A DNA stretch of 64,000 nt, from the NCBI RefSeq assembly GCF_001949145.1, contig NW_019091687.1, forward strand, positions 83,336 to 147,335, read 5' to 3'. Position 1 is the first letter of the stretch. Each line of letters opens with the position of its first letter. This document shows positions 1 through 14,200 of the stretch, piece after piece. The notes under the pieces are model-generated. The model saw only the letters and a program-made list of their open reading frames with translations, was not told the DNA's origin and did no database searches. This DNA is from Acanthaster planci. Lineage: Eukaryota > Echinodermata > Asteroidea > Valvatida > Acanthasteridae. The position numbers were made by a program, and so were the translations under genes.

Positions 1-3000
1 TCCAGTTGCACGAGACTGTCCCGAACAAATCATGAATTCAATTGATATGCAGGCTACCAGCAGAATTCCAGGTTCTCACAGAAGCTCTGCAACACATTGT
101 GCCCGAGTTTGACTCATTCCAAAACATGAGCGGACTGAGATATATTCACGTGTTGTGACCCTCAGCTGACTGCTGTTAAAACCAACGACAATATCGTTTA
201 CAGCAAGCTTTCATGCTAGCATTTTCAACATACTTGACTGTATTTCATTATATATTTGTGTACAATGACCTTGGCTCCAACACTGGATCTGACATTTCAT
301 GCACTTTTTAAGCATTCTCCATGTGCAGAAACCAGGCAGGTAACTGAAACGCTCAGTAACTGAACATCCGATCTTCTTTCATTACTGTTTGAAAGAATTT
401 TCTGATTTTGGTCTACGTTGAAGTAGATTAAAACCAATCAGATCCTAGGAGGAGACAATGACATGAGGCAGACACCACCCCTTCCCAAAGCACTCACCCG
501 TCTCTAATCTACACGAGTAGCTGTACATGAAATAGAGTTGTATGAGGTAGTGGAAGCCAGTCATCGGGGTAATGGGGTAGTAGAAGAGGGCAGTAACAGG
601 TCGCCAGATCTAAAAAACCAACATGACCAAGGAGTGAGTCGGGAGGGAAGTTGAGCAAGCGATAAAGCAGTAAAGAGCTTATGAAGAGATAAAAGGATGG
701 AAGTTACGTATGCAGTGGGGAAAACATCAATAATTACAAAATATTGAAAACGCTTAATGTCAACAAATATTTTCCAAACTCGCGAGAAAAAACTTGCATG
801 AGACACAAATTATATTGCGGATTCCCTAACTCAACTACGAAAAAGTCATGGGCACAATCTTACCGACTACTTTTAAAATGAATGCATGAATATACAGTAA
901 GAAGAAAAACTATATCATAACTCTTAAATGATATGTGGTATCTCTTGTCGTAATTCTATGCTTTCTCTGGGGAAATAGGCCTGGTCAAATCTTTAAAATG
1001 GAAAAAAATCTTTCAGTAGGCCAGAGGCCTGTGAAGGTATGTTCAACCACAAAGCTTAGAAGAATTTCACATTTTACGATGACTTTAATTCCAAGGTCAT
1101 GAAGACCGGATAGAGTTTCATATACGAACGTATGCCACTTGACACCCCAAGCACAAACCCTATGAGACTGGTCTGAAAAATTCTAAGTGTTTTCTAAGTA
1201 AATCATGAATTGTTTTTTCCCTCCCAAATTGAACTTTACAGGACATGTTTTTGCTTTCAGAAGGCTGGTGTCCATGTTTGGAAATCTTCCCCCAAGACCT
1301 AGGAAAACTCTCTTTTAGTTCACCTGAAATCTGTAAACCACTTGTTGAAAGGTGAGAATTAACCACATGGGGTTCAGAAGACCGAATTTGGCGGCCAGTG
1401 GAATCACCACAGAACCGGTGAACCACCCACGAGTGATTTGCGGGATCCCTCGGTACCAATCGCCTATGTCGCTCTGGGCCATTTTGCTACTGGCCTCACT
1501 CCTTGCGGATACAAAACGGTAGAATTCCTTGGGAAATAGCGCAGTCGTTGAAAATCAAACAAAGACAGAAAATGATGATCTGTACTAAAATTGTAGTAAC
1601 TTTCCGACTTGACGCAAAGCCTGTACTGGTTAACAATACGTGGCGACTTCCAAATCGCTCCCTATTTGAAGTCCGCCCTCAAGTGATAAGGGACCTTACG
1701 AAATCTTCCCACAATGCATCTCTCATAAAGCGCCATATTGAAATTGTTTATTAACGTCAAAAGCCTGACTCACCACTCATTTTCTACATTAAAAGTAAAT
1801 GAAAACGTGAAACTGTAATTTAGTGATAACGAAGTGTTATAGGTATGTATTCAAGACCGTGGTAATGCCATTAAACCATTTTTTTTGGCAGAACGATTTT
1901 TGGGGTAATTTTTTAAAATAAATATTAGCATACGAACATGACGTTAAAGCATCCCCTCCATGGTTAAAGGAACTGCCAGTAGCGGGCGCCCCTTGAGGTC
2001 AACAGTAGAAACTTTGGAAGTGACTTAGTTTCATCTTGTTAGATTGGTGATTTAGTTGCCTATCAAAGTACAAAGTAGGCTAAGACTTAGTCTTCAAGAG
2101 AGTAGGCCAAGGCTACTTCCAGAGCTGTAAATAACTTCTTAGTTCTGGAAGTAATTTCTTTAATTTTTAATATTCTTTAATAATAATCTTTAATAAATCT
2201 TTAATTAACGCTGTCTGGGCCTTGCCCAGACAGCGTTAATGAAAGATGGTGATTCCAACTGCTGTTTTGTCATCGACTTTGTATCACTCGTAATGAAGCC
2301 TAGTGTGTGCTTGAACACAATGAATGTGTCAAAAACAACAGTCGCTCATGGGTGTGTGTCATCGTTGTGCAGGATGGGGATTGGACGAGTGAATGGTGCG
2401 CCTATGCCACGTTTTGGCAATAAGTTCACGCTGGATCCCAAGCATTCCATGTATTTCGGTTCCATCATGCAACGTCATGCTCTGGGGACCTACGTAATAA
2501 TCATTGATAACAATGCTGATTGGTTCAGACAGAACAGATCGGTCAAACGATCGTGGGGTCACGGACTGTTGTGGGGCCAAGGATATGGAGGTAGTCCAGT
2601 AGATAGGCCCCCAGTATGGGGCTAGCCTAGCCGCCCAGCCTAACTATGCTATAGGCCTATTGAATTTTCCTTGATAATTTTAAAGTTTGATGTTTTCATG
2701 TGAATCAATGTTCTCCCCATTCACTGTGCATAAACAGTGAAATTGTGGGCATATTTGATGGAAAGGTTAAGAAATTAGACAGTAATTCAGATTTTCCCCG
2801 TAGACCACAGCACGAATTTTGCTCCTTTGAATTTCGAGTGTGAAATATGGAATAGCCACCAACTGACCAATCAAAGAGAAGAATCAAGACTCACTTATGT
2901 CATCCCGACCGTAAAAATATGTGACTCAAGTTAACTTGGATTGTTACATGCCAATCAAAACATCAAACTCAATTTACCCCTTATGAAACGGGGTTTGTTT

Positions 3001-3851
3001 CACCGTTTTGGGAGGTAATAATTTGAACCTCAAAGTTCTGGGACATGTCTAGGGGTGCCTTCGGGGTGTGATGAATCCCATGCTAGTTTAAAGGGTTATT
3101 TATTTTGCATTTTGCCCACGAACACTTGAGAAATGTTTTACTTCAAGAAACCCCACATCGTACACGTATGCGAAGTTAGTGATATCACTTTGTATACAGT
3201 AAAGAAAAACGAAATGCATCAAAGTCTTTTTCACTAAGATTTAATGTTGCTTTTTCCCTCGGCCCTGGTTTAGATTGGAATTTGGACACGATGTCCCTGT
3301 AATGCAGGATGCAGACATGCGACATAAACAAAAAAGAGGCAGGCAAGATTTGGCTGCGGAAACCCTCTCCGTCTGGGGATGATGGGTAGGTCACACATTT
3401 CCCACCCAAGACTGCTATTTATGACCACAAAAGTTCTTTCTGTTGTTTTGAATTTCATTTTCCATGCTCTTAAAATATTTGATCGTTTTTTGATATTTGA
3501 ATATCTATTTTGATTCAAATATTCACAGGTACGGTGCAGTGAAATAACAAGGAAAAACTCCACATTTTTTGTCACAGAATGACTTTCTTAAGAACTTCCT
3601 GCCAAAACAAAAGTAATACATTGAGTCGTTCTTCCGGTTACCAACTATTACTGAGTTAGTGTAATAAATATTCTTGTACTAACGAAAGATTGCTTCTCTG
3701 GAGGCATTGTTGACCAGATTTTCTAGAATTTGATCCAGGTTTATGTCAAATATTCAATAATGTGATCTAGCCCAGCTCTTCTCTAAGGATTTGATTGATC
3801 AAGTACAAAAATGTTGACTGCACATAGTGACCACTTTCTTGCTCCTCAAAG
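1..3851. other. Upstream non-coding region, no gene resolved
   Basis: AT-rich DNA with only short ORFs that I do not recognise. The longest open stretch (2239-2625, plus, 128 codons) shows no known domain and begins at the edge of a hairpin. The missing first exon of TBC1D31 probably lies here or further upstream. One weak candidate is 998-1036: an ATG in good context (aaaATGG) opens 13 codons ending at a strong donor (AAG/gtatgt). Its phase would fit exon 2 only if that exon began at 3865 rather than 3852, and its peptide does not resemble the human N-terminus as I recall it, so I do not call it. Confidence 0.5.
2204..2240. repeat. Perfect 17-bp inverted repeat (hairpin, 3-nt loop)
   Basis: The arm ATTAACGCTGTCTGGGC (2204-2220) is followed by a ctt loop and its exact reverse complement (2224-2240). 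It follows about 45 bp of AT-rich sequence made of repeated ctttaat/aataa words. The symmetry is perfect and much longer than expected by chance. Origin is unknown: a palindromic transposon end or a foldback relic is possible. Confidence 0.85.
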
Positions 3852-6800
3852 GTTGATGGTTCAGATTAAGCAGGATGTGAGTGGAACCTTGGCACCCAGC
3901 GGTCGGCGGGTACGCTTCCTGCACACGGCATTCAACAACACCGGCGACAGCTTCATCGCCGGAGACCACCTTGGAAACATTTACATCTTTGATCTGTCCA
4001 AGAACAGGTTTGGTCCAATGCTGCCTCTCCTCCAGAGTTCCGTCCAGATGGCCAAATTGTGAAATTTTACCATTTAATTTTATTTAAGCAGTTGATAAGA
4101 AATAAAGACTGCTTTCAACACTGCTTAGAAAAAGCCAGCTGCAGAACTGAGCGTTTAATTGCAACTCTCACTACTTACAATTTTCTGTCTGCAACCTGCT
4201 TTTCCTATTTCAAATTAAAAGCTAGATGCGTACAAATCCTTCAAGTTCTCTTTCCCAGGTAGTGGTCGATTATTTGTGCACTCTATCGTAATCTTCAGGT
4301 TTTTACAAAACAAGAACAACTCCCTGATCGAAACAGTGTACTTTTCACCTGGACAATATCCGCCTCGAGCAGAAGCACCCCCTCGTCAGTTGAAAAGAGC
4401 CATGTCGGTCAGGAGTGCTCATTTTGTTCCATTGCTGAAAAATAGCACCCTCTGTTGGTCCAGTTCAAGGCCCATAATCTTTCTTAAATTCTTCATGCAT
4501 GTGACTAGCCAATAGAATGTCAGCCAAGCCATAATACTTCTAGGTTCTAGAACCTTCAGGGTTAGAGTTGAAATAGTACTTGAAGTCTAGACCTAGTACC
4601 TGGCCTAGTACAAGTGAGTGCTTTTTGGTTGTTGCTTGTCTCCCAGGTTCCAACTGATCCAGAGGACGGGACAAGCTTGCACGTGTCTGGCCTTCACACT
4701 CCGCAGGAAGACAGAGTACCTCGCTGCCCTCGCAGACTGCTCCCTCAAATGCTTTGATACTGGTAAACCTTTGAGCCCTGGTGTTTCAGGCTCGCTGTTG
4801 TCGAGGCTCTTACAAATCAAATAAACTCAGTTTATGGCCACATGGGAAAAGCCACAGTAGGACATTTCTCTCTATGTTTCAAGTTTGAAATTAATGCGTA
4901 GACAGAGTTCGGACTCTACCACGAGAAAATTTGTTTAACGTTCGGTGCTTTATTTCTCTCCCTGCACCCAGATTCCAAGGAGCTTGTGGCTTGGATGAAG
5001 GGTCACGGGACGCCCATCCACTCCATCTCCGTGCACGCCTCGGGCCGCTACGCTCTGACGACGTCCTCCGACACCAGCCTCCTCTGGGATCTGGACACAT
5101 TCACCCGGAAACGCAAACTCAACGTGCGGGACGCCGTCGGCATCTCAAAGGTCCACAATCCCATCAGTTTCTCCAAATGAACAAATTTCAACGCGACCGC
5201 CTTTCTTCAGGAACATGCATTGCCTACAGTAATGTGCCTGTCAGGCGTTGCATGTGCATCCGTAGATATTCTTGAGACATTCTGTTATCTTTTTTCATTC
5301 GTTCTGTCATCTTTTTCAACGATTTGCCCCTAGATTTATGGAGCCTGTCCATTGATTGTCTTTTCTTTTCGTACGTTCGACAATTTTTCAGTACCGTGTG
5401 TGTGTGTGTATTCCGTGAACCAACTGTGCAGTTTTGGAACACATTCCGCCGTCTTCTCATATTCTGTAGTTTTTATGCGCACTGTGGAAAATATTTGTCA
5501 GATGCACCCTTTTTATTTGAGACATTGTGTAGTCTTTTTATTGATTCCGTGAGTCATTCCAACGGTTCTGTCATTTGTTCATGGATCGAGGAACCTGTCC
5601 GCTGACTCTGCAGAAGAGCTGTGCGATGACAGCTCTTCACGTACTTTGCACAGTGCTCTGTCTATAATATCTCCATATTCCCTGAACTGATCCGGCAATC
5701 TTGCCATGCATTCTGCAGTCGCTTCATAATCCGTAGTCGTTCGATTTACTCCGCAGTCTCTGTCTCCAAAGGTTCCCAAAGCTTGGCCCGACTCTTCCCG
5801 ACCATTTGTTTGATTCCTTCTCCCCCCCCCATCAGGTCTTCTTCCTGCCCCTGAGCAACACCATCCTGACCTGTTTCCGGGACGACTCCATTTTTGCCTG
5901 GGAGTCGGACACCCTGCAGTGCAAGTACCAGCTGCCCGTGCCCCCCGGGGAGAGGCCCAACTACAAGGCCTTTGCCACGCCCAGGTAAATCTCGCACAGG
6001 TGCTTAAAAGAGTTATAAACCAGCTCTGAGAAACCTGACAGTTACACAGATGAGCAAGTTGTTGGGGTTTTTTGGGCAGATTTTGTTTGTGCTAATAATG
6101 CGTATTTTGTCTTGGACCATTGGTCATCTTGATCGTGGGACTTTTTGAAGTGGACTCTAGGATGACCCCGAGGATGACCAGAGCACACTGGTCAAAATGT
6201 GGAGTACGCACTCAGTACCGCAAGCTCCACCGTGCAAAGCTTCAAGTCTTATCTAAAATAATCTAGCGTTTAGCCATTGAAGTATTTGGAGTTTGGCTTC
6301 AGTCTCTGTGTTTGGTTAAACTTGTTTTTTAAAAAATGAACTGATTTGTGTTCAAAAAGCCGTATCCTCCCCGAGTGACCCCTGTTCACCACTTCCCAGG
6401 TTGCATCGTGTAAATGGGACGTGATCCCTGGCTACATGGTGTTTACGGTTTAATGGTATCTGGCTGGCGCCTCCAAACAGAGATATTGACAAATGGGAAG
6501 AGCCATCGACATAGGGCTGATAGCTCAGTTGACAGAGAGCCACCAACGTAGGGCTGATAGCTCAGCTGGTAGAGAGCCACCAACATAGGGCTGATAGCTC
6601 AGCTGGTAGAGAACCACCAACGTAGGGCTGATAGCTCAGCTGGTAGAGAACCACCAACATAGGGCTGATAGCTCAGCTGGTAGAGAACCACCAACGTAGG
6701 GCTGATAGCTCAGCTGGTAGAGAACCACCAACGTAGGGCTGATAGCTCAGCTGGTAGAGAACCACCAACATAGGGCTGATAGCTCAGCTGGTAGAGAACC

Positions 6801-8220
6801 ACCAACATAGGGCTGATAGCTCAGTTGGTAGAGAACCACCAACATAGGGCTGATAGCTCAGTTGGTAGAGAGCCGCCAACATAGGGCTGATGGCACAGCT
6901 GGTAGAGAACTACCAACGTAGGGCTGATAGCTCAGCTGGTAGAGAGCCACCAACGTAGGGCTGATGGCACAGCTGGTAGAGAACTACCAACGTAGGGCTG
7001 ATAGCTCAGCTGGTAGAGAACCACCAACGTAGAGCTGGTGGCTCAGCTGGTAGAGAACCACCAACGTAGGGCTGATAGCTCAATTGGTAGAGAGCCACCA
7101 ACGTAGGGCTGATAGCTCAGTTGTAGGACGGGGGTTGCAGGTTGAAATCCCACTCCAGTCAATTTCTTTTTTCATCTTTTTAATTATTGAATTTTTGGGG
7201 GTTGAAATTCATGTCTTTGAGAATAAGGTTTGAGTCTCCCGTCAATGAGCACTTTCCGTAAAATGACAGTGATGTAGTAAAAACATGTATTGAAAGTTAC
7301 AGTTACAAAACCAAGAAAGTTGGGCTGTAAAACAGTCCGTTGGGCAGCCCGTGTAAAACGTGCAGTAAAGTTGTTTGCGAAATGAAAGGAAACTGGACAA
7401 AATTAATGAATAAATTACTGAACTGTTGACCATCGTTCCAGGGACGGGCGACTGTTGGTTGCAGGGGGCAAGTCCCGCTTTCTTCACATCTGGGCCCTGG
7501 ACACCCGCCGTCTGCTACGCGTCATTGAGATGCCGACCAAAGTACACGTTGTTAAGCAAGTGGAGTTCCTACCGGAGAGCTTTGACGGGGGCTCCAGTCA
7601 GGTAAAATGGATTTCATCAGGTTTCGGTTAATAAGTACGTTACTGCGTGAATTTGGAATGGGGAACCAGTCAGCATACAAAGCTTTGTACTCAAGGCAAC
7701 CAATGGCAGCCAGTCCATGACGTCATACATGGTGAGACCACTGATTGGATGAAATTGATTGGGCTATCTAAGCTCTGTAGTTTCTGTCTGTATTGCAAAG
7801 TTTGTTTGCCTTTTTTGTTAACAGTGCCACAGGAAACTGCATGTTTTTTACTTATTTTTTGATATTTGTTTCAACCACTTGAATGTCCTATACTGCTTAA
7901 TGTGTGAATGAGTCCTTCAGGGTTGGTTAGAGCACCAACCATTGGTCCTGGGTACCGGGCAAAAATTGATCTGCGTTTAGACAAAAGATGTCAGAGCGGA
8001 ATGAATGGCTCCCTTCCAGGTTGTGGGAGTGCTGAGTCAGGACGGCATTATGCGTTTCATCAACGTCACCGCCTGCAGCATGCTGTGCGATCTGGGCTCC
8101 CTCCAGGACCGTGTAGCCAACGTCTCGGTCAGCCCGGCCGGGCGCCACGTAGCCGCCGTGGTGGACAGCGGCTGCATCAACGTGTACAGCGTGCCGGCAC
8201 TGATGTCTGACTTCAACAAG
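3852..8220 (+). CDS. TBC1D31: TBC1D31 exons encoding the WD40 region
   Basis: Exons: 3852-4007, 4647-4762, 4972-5150, 5836-5984, 7442-7601, 8020-8220. They encode WD-type blades, e.g. ALADCSLKCFDT, HASGRYALTTSSDTSLLWDL and ILTCFRDDSIFAWESDTL. The start at 3852 follows acceptor ctcaaag/g, because the extra G completes a Gly codon matching the Asp-Gly position before this block in the human protein. An in-frame ATG at 3811 exists but lies in what reads as intron. The 3' end of exon 5 (7601) continues directly into VVGVLSQDGIMRFIN of exon 6, as in the vertebrate protein. Confidence 0.92.
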
Positions 8221-11200
8221 GTGCGACGGCGTATTTGAGAAAAAAAAATTTTTTTCACCAATTGAGAAACTATCTGTTAGGATCGAAACGCCCGGCCCTC
8301 TAACTTTTTCAAAAAGTTTATATTCTTGTTCGTTTTATAGTATGAGTTTCCTTGCTTTGAGAAGTTGAAATTTCTATGATTTTCTCGCAAATGAGAAATA
8401 ATTTCTATTCAAATACTAACCTTTTTTGTAATTTGTTGGTGAGAAATTCAATAGATATTGGCTACTACCGACAGTCATAACCAGTCATCTTGCTTCTCCC
8501 AAAATAAAAGTCCGCAAGTTGGTTTCCTTTTGCTTTTTTTCATTTTCTCTGTCCAGCCTCCACCCGCCTTGGTCAAAGTTGCATCCAGCAGGACCAAAAA
8601 GAGAGACACGTCCAGGGACACGACCAGCACCACACTCAGGTCCATGACCCCGGGGAGACTACAGATGCCGAAGGCGACGAAGGAGACGCCGGGGAGGACG
8701 CACATGGTGACGACCGGGGTCAGGAGGAGGGCAGGGGAGAAGGGCAGTATGACGTCGGACAGAGAAGAAGTACTTGAAATTGTAAAGTTGTTTTCTCTAA
8801 ATCGTTGTTTCCTCTCAGTTTTGGCCGGATTTTTACCTCTGTGAATATTGAAATTAAGAAAAGTCATGTTTTGCTGGAGAAGCATCAAGCTGTGTGCTGC
8901 TAACCCAAAGATAGAAGTATTTTTCTTCAGTTCAAACATTATTGGCCTATACATGTTTGTGGTTTTGATTTGAGAGACAGAACCGGGGATGTGGATGAAG
9001 CCGAGCTTTGGAAACCTTCCAGAGTTTAATCCATTTGTTGATCGTTTCGTCGTCTTTGTACGCTTCATGGATGAACTTTGGAAGGCACTGGAGTCTAAAA
9101 GTGTGGGACCGCAGACGGTTTGCCTGTGTTTGTTCCATGTGGCCACTTCAAGCCCGGTTTAATGTCGTACAACACGTGTGCCATTTGTCAACTTCCAATC
9201 GCTCGACTTTGATAACATCGCCACAAATGAATCCTATTCTTTATTGATCTAGGTCGCCGACTTGCCCGAGGGACTTGACCTGAACAGGTTGCACGCCATC
9301 CTCAAAGGCTACGGGGAATATCCAGCCAAATACAGGTGGGTCCTCCTTGTAACAGGCCTCGGGCTGGAGCAAGAGAGGGCGCTATTTCCTCAGCAACGGA
9401 GGCTCCTTTGGTACTAACTGCACATTGCTGGATCACAAATGACTCGGAAATGCAAGCGTGGCAGTCAGGTCGCTACCAACGCGGCCCTGTTCAACCGATG
9501 GGGGAGGCGTGCTTCTGCTTGAGGCAGATTCTACTTTCAGGGAAATGTACATAAAATTGAATAACAATTCTACTAGAGGGGAGTAGGAGTTTTGAGTAAC
9601 TTTTATTTGCGGGGTAGCAGCAAAGACGTACGGTTATCGCTCAGAAGTTTCTTGATGAACGAAGGTGTGAATGCTGGTGAGATTTCCTCTAGCTTTTCAA
9701 AGTGCCGTTCTTGAAGATGTGCTGACTTCCTGATTGCTGATTACCTAGGCGTCCAATTATTTTGTGTCCCTGTCACATCTAACGTGTGATTTTGTTAAGT
9801 TCAGATCACATAGTCAAATTTCCAAAAGTGATAAATTTAATATGCAAATTACCTGCCAAACAAATAGAAATAGTTTGAAATCAATTTCAGTGATATTTCT
9901 GTGTCAAATTACACAGGTCAGGTGTAACAGGCACACAAAAATGTTACACTTTTGGACCCCCGAATTTATAGAATGACCCAATTTCATTATTTCTTTGGTG
10001 CGCATGAGATGCATTTTTAATAGTTCACACGCCTTTTTGCCTTTTCCCCGTTACGGGTAGAATTGAATAGCCACACTGTCCAGCATGGTACCCTGTGGTC
10101 TGCTGGAATGCTAATCTAGGTTGGTACAGAAGACCTTGTTTGCAATTGATTTGTGAAAATGAGATGCAGTCAGCTTTAGTGACTTAATTGTGCGGTATCC
10201 TGTCACATTGTTTGGACATTTTGCAATAAATGGGTAATGGTGAGGCTAGATACGGTTCTGTTTGGCCGTTGATGCCTGGTATGGTAGCATCAGGCTAGTA
10301 TACTCCCCAGGGAGTCAAGACGGACTCAGGAACGCCCAGATGTTGTGAGCCGTACGTGCAGGGATAATGATGATATATCGGCGCCTTGGAATCGCAGATG
10401 TTATGAGATCCTGTGTGCCTTATAAATGCTTTGGTATTGTTGTAATCCTGTTTAATACCAGGATGTTCATTTGGCGTTCTGTCCTGCGTCTGCCCGAGAA
10501 TCACACTGCCTTCAGCAGCCTGGTTGACAAGGGAACGCACCTTGCCTGGGCAAAGGTGCACGAGACGTACCCCATCAAGAGCCGAAAGCTGCTCAGGGTC
10601 CTGCAGAGGTGAGTTCATTCTTCCATTTGTCAAAGTTTCGGCAGCTGTCAGAGACTAAACGACTTATTAACTCCTTGAGTTACGTTAGAGGTGCAAATGT
10701 GCACGGAATACAAAGTTCAATTTGCTTTTTTTTTTTTTAAACAGAAAAAGTCTTTGCAGGGGTGGTGTTCAAGCGTTCGATTGTTTGATTTAGGGAGTGA
10801 AATATTATGGTGGCGATTCTGTGCGGCATGTTTTTTTTTTCGTTATTAATTATTGAGTAAATCTAGTAACGACACCAAGGATTCCTCAAATGTGCCCTAG
10901 GCACTGTAGCTTGCAAGTCTGGAGAAACCTTCAGAGAGGAGACAATGAGAAGCAGTTACAGTTTTAGGGGTGGGAGGAAACCCCACAGGAACACATCTGG
11001 GGAAAGCTCACAGAATCAGGTAGGGACTGGGACCTAATCTGCACCAAGCCGGGAATCGAACCCCGGCCGCTGAGATGAGAGGCTAGAGAAGAACCATTAC
11101 AATATCAATATCAGAGGGTAGTGTCATCTGATCTTGAATCTCTTCAACTGGCCGGCAACCTGCAAATGATCAGGTCTTTTGGAGGACGAAGCAGATTTGT

Positions 11201-14200
11201 ATAAACCTGTCCGGATTGTGCGCATCACACATAATTGATCCCAACGGCTTTTTGTCCACATCACGGAATATCCAATGGCCTGGGGCACCCTAGGAACACC
11301 AAAGAGAGTTAACTGAAGAAAATTCAAATCTCACTCACTTAACCGTCAAAATGTCAAGATCATGAAACAAATGATATAGATTTCGGCCGTCAGCATTCTG
11401 TGGATTCTCAAGCGGACAATAATAAAGTCTAGTAGGAATTCCTTGTCGCTAATGCAGCGGGTCACTTTTCACTCCCCTCTCCTCACAGGACCCTGTCTGC
11501 CCTGGCCCACTGGTCGGCCATCTTTGGGGAGGCCGACTACCTGCCGCTCTTGGCGTTCCCCTTTGTGAAGCTCTTCCAGAACAACCAGCTGATTTGCTTT
11601 GAGGTCATTGCGACCGTCCTTTGTAAGAGTGCCTTTTTATTTGTGAACTTTTTTGGGGGGGGAAGACAGTACTTTCTCAGCGGGTCATCTGCCTTTAATT
11701 GGTGTGACTTGCTCTAATCTTCTGAACCTATATTTTGAGCGTCCGAAGTCTGTTGATGGACTGGGCCATTTGACTTGGTTGACTGTTGCTCATTTGCACA
11801 TTCAACCAAGGGCTACAGAATTTGCCATTTGCAAGGATAAATTCCTTGGCCAAAGTATTTTCAGGGAAACCAGGGCATGTCTGAAACACTTTCACCACAT
11901 TGTGCCGGGGGCAGTTATGAATGTTGATGATGCTGTGACTAGATAATTTTCATTTTTCTCTGTTTTCAAATTTCTTTAAAAGTCATATCTTCACTTACAG
12001 GACACTTACACCCACACAAAGGACTGTCTGGTTTCTGCTTTATTCTGACAGACAACATCTATTGACGCTGGAGTATTTAAGCCAGGCCTGCCGTCTTGTT
12101 AAAAGAGTCCAGATTGTGCGGTGTGACGTAATTTTTTTTTTTGTTCATGAACCTGGCACAGTGTGCTGTTGACCTCTTTTCAATAGGGGCCAGATTAGCA
12201 TGCAGCGGTGCTGTGTGGCTCATCGCTGCGGTGGTGGAGCGCTTTTGTCCCCGGTGGTAATCCGCTCGCACTAAACAGTGGTATACTGTTTCAAAACAAG
12301 GCTGGATTTTCTCTACTGTTGAGAGTGAAAAAATGTCGGTAATTCCCAGCAGCCTGGTCTTGTGCTCCGAGTACAGTCTTTTGTTACAAGGCCCAGTTCC
12401 CTTTGTCCGATTTTGGAAACCCTGGCTATGCATACAGAGAATATGTGCCTGAAACCGGGCTCCCCGGGGGCAAGTGGTTAATCTGTAAATAAAAAAACCA
12501 AACATGAAAACCCGCCCAAGGTTATATGCTCATGAGCTGCGATGCAGTCAATATGGAGATTCTAACAAATGGAAGCAAGCGGCATATTTAGCCAACTGTT
12601 CTAGAATTAAACATATCTCATTCTTGTTTTCCAAAGGTAGGCACGCCAGTCTAACGTCCAGATGAGATTTCAGCGCATACAGCAATGGACCGCTGCAGTG
12701 TTTAAACAGAGTTCAATGGCAGTCAACGATTCCTCCAATCACCGCTCTCACACCCCTTTCTGATTTGCCTCCTCGGACAGGTAACTGGTGCCAGCTATGG
12801 TTTGAATACTTCCCCAACCCTCCTGTCAACGTCCTGTCCACGGTGGAGAACGTGCTGGCCTACCACGACCGGGCCGTGCTGCAGCATTTCGTCAAGTACG
12901 GCGTTACCTCGCAGGTATTAGCCCGGGCAGATGCTCCTACCGCAGGGATAGCAAAGATCTGTCCCGGAGGATGTACAAATGTGTATTTTTAGAGTTGAAG
13001 GAAAAACGAGGAGTGATGCTGTTTTCTGCTTTTCAAGAATGCAAATATACTTCACTTTTATTTTATCTGACGTATTTCTGTTTAAAGCCATTTCAGTCTT
13101 TTAAAAATGATTTGAAATTGTGTGGTTAAAAATGAAGATTATTATTGTAACTATCGAACATTTCTGGTAATGAAACCAAGGATTCCTCAAAAGCGCCCTC
13201 GGCATTGTAGCTTGCAAGCCTGAAGCAACCTGTAAAGAGGAGACAGTGAGAAGCAGTTACAGTTTTAGAGGTGGGAGGAAAACCCCAGAGGAATATTCTG
13301 GGTCAAGCCCACAGAATCAGGTAGGGACTGAAAACCCAATCCACATGTGGACCAGGCTGGGATTGGATCCCGAGCTGCGGGGGTGAAAGGCAAGTAAAGA
13401 AGCACTTCGCTGACCCAACTCCCCCGAAATAATACTTCAGTTGGAGCACTGTAAGCATTAATTTGATCACATTGTTTGAAGCGAACTGAATATGTAACTC
13501 CTGACGGATAACCTGTATCCAAACTCATTTCATTTGGCAATCTCTGGATATTTCTCAAACCACATCGCGCACCTCAGATCTACGCCTGGCCGCTACTGCA
13601 GACCCTCCTGTCGGAGGTCGTCACCAAGGAGGAGTGGCAGGTACTGTGGGACAACGTCTTCACCAATCCCCCGGCATTCTTGCTCCTGGTGGTGGTGGCC
13701 TACATCACCTGCTCCCGGCAGCCGCTGCTGCAGTGCACCGACATAGACGACTTCAAGGTGATAATCCCCAGAACGGCGCTCCAGTCGTCTCTTGTAGATC
13801 CGTTTCCTTGAACGTTATTCCCCAAGGCTGGGTAGAAACTTAACCTGCAAGAGGATTTGGGAAAATGGAGTAAAAAGACTCCTTATTGGCTTTATTCCCA
13901 ATCGGCCATCTTGAATCCAAAATGAGGCGATCTCTGTCAGAATTTTCCCATAACTGAATGTGTGGGAACGAAGAGGTAATGCAGTGGAGCAAGACCAGTC
14001 ACACAAATCAGGTCGAACGGTGAGGAAGGATTGTTTGTGGTGCAGTTCATTTGAGTAACCTTACTTGAACGCAGACTGGCGATCTCGTGTTGGGCTTATG
14101 ATGGTCTCACGAGACCTAGTGATGATCCTAAGAGGTCTCTCTCACCCACAACACTGCAGAAAGGACCGAGTCCAACATGCTTATAACCTTTTTCCAGTGA

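Noticed and set aside
2239-2625. 128-codon plus-strand ORF upstream of TBC1D31
   Set aside because: No recognisable domain, no support from neighbouring exons, and its potential end donor is in the wrong phase for TBC1D31.
5397-5410. GT dinucleotide microsatellite
   Set aside because: Only about seven units; too short to be noteworthy.
6514-7162. A cluster of 17 tRNA genes
   Set aside because: Each unit has only acceptor-like and D-arm segments; no anticodon arm or T arm except a B-box-like tail on the last.
6514-7162. CRISPR array
   Set aside because: Units are contiguous with no unique spacers, and the DNA is eukaryotic.
8475-9146. 223-codon minus-strand ORF
   Set aside because: It is antisense to the TBC1D31 linker exon and adjacent intron, with no similarity I recognise.
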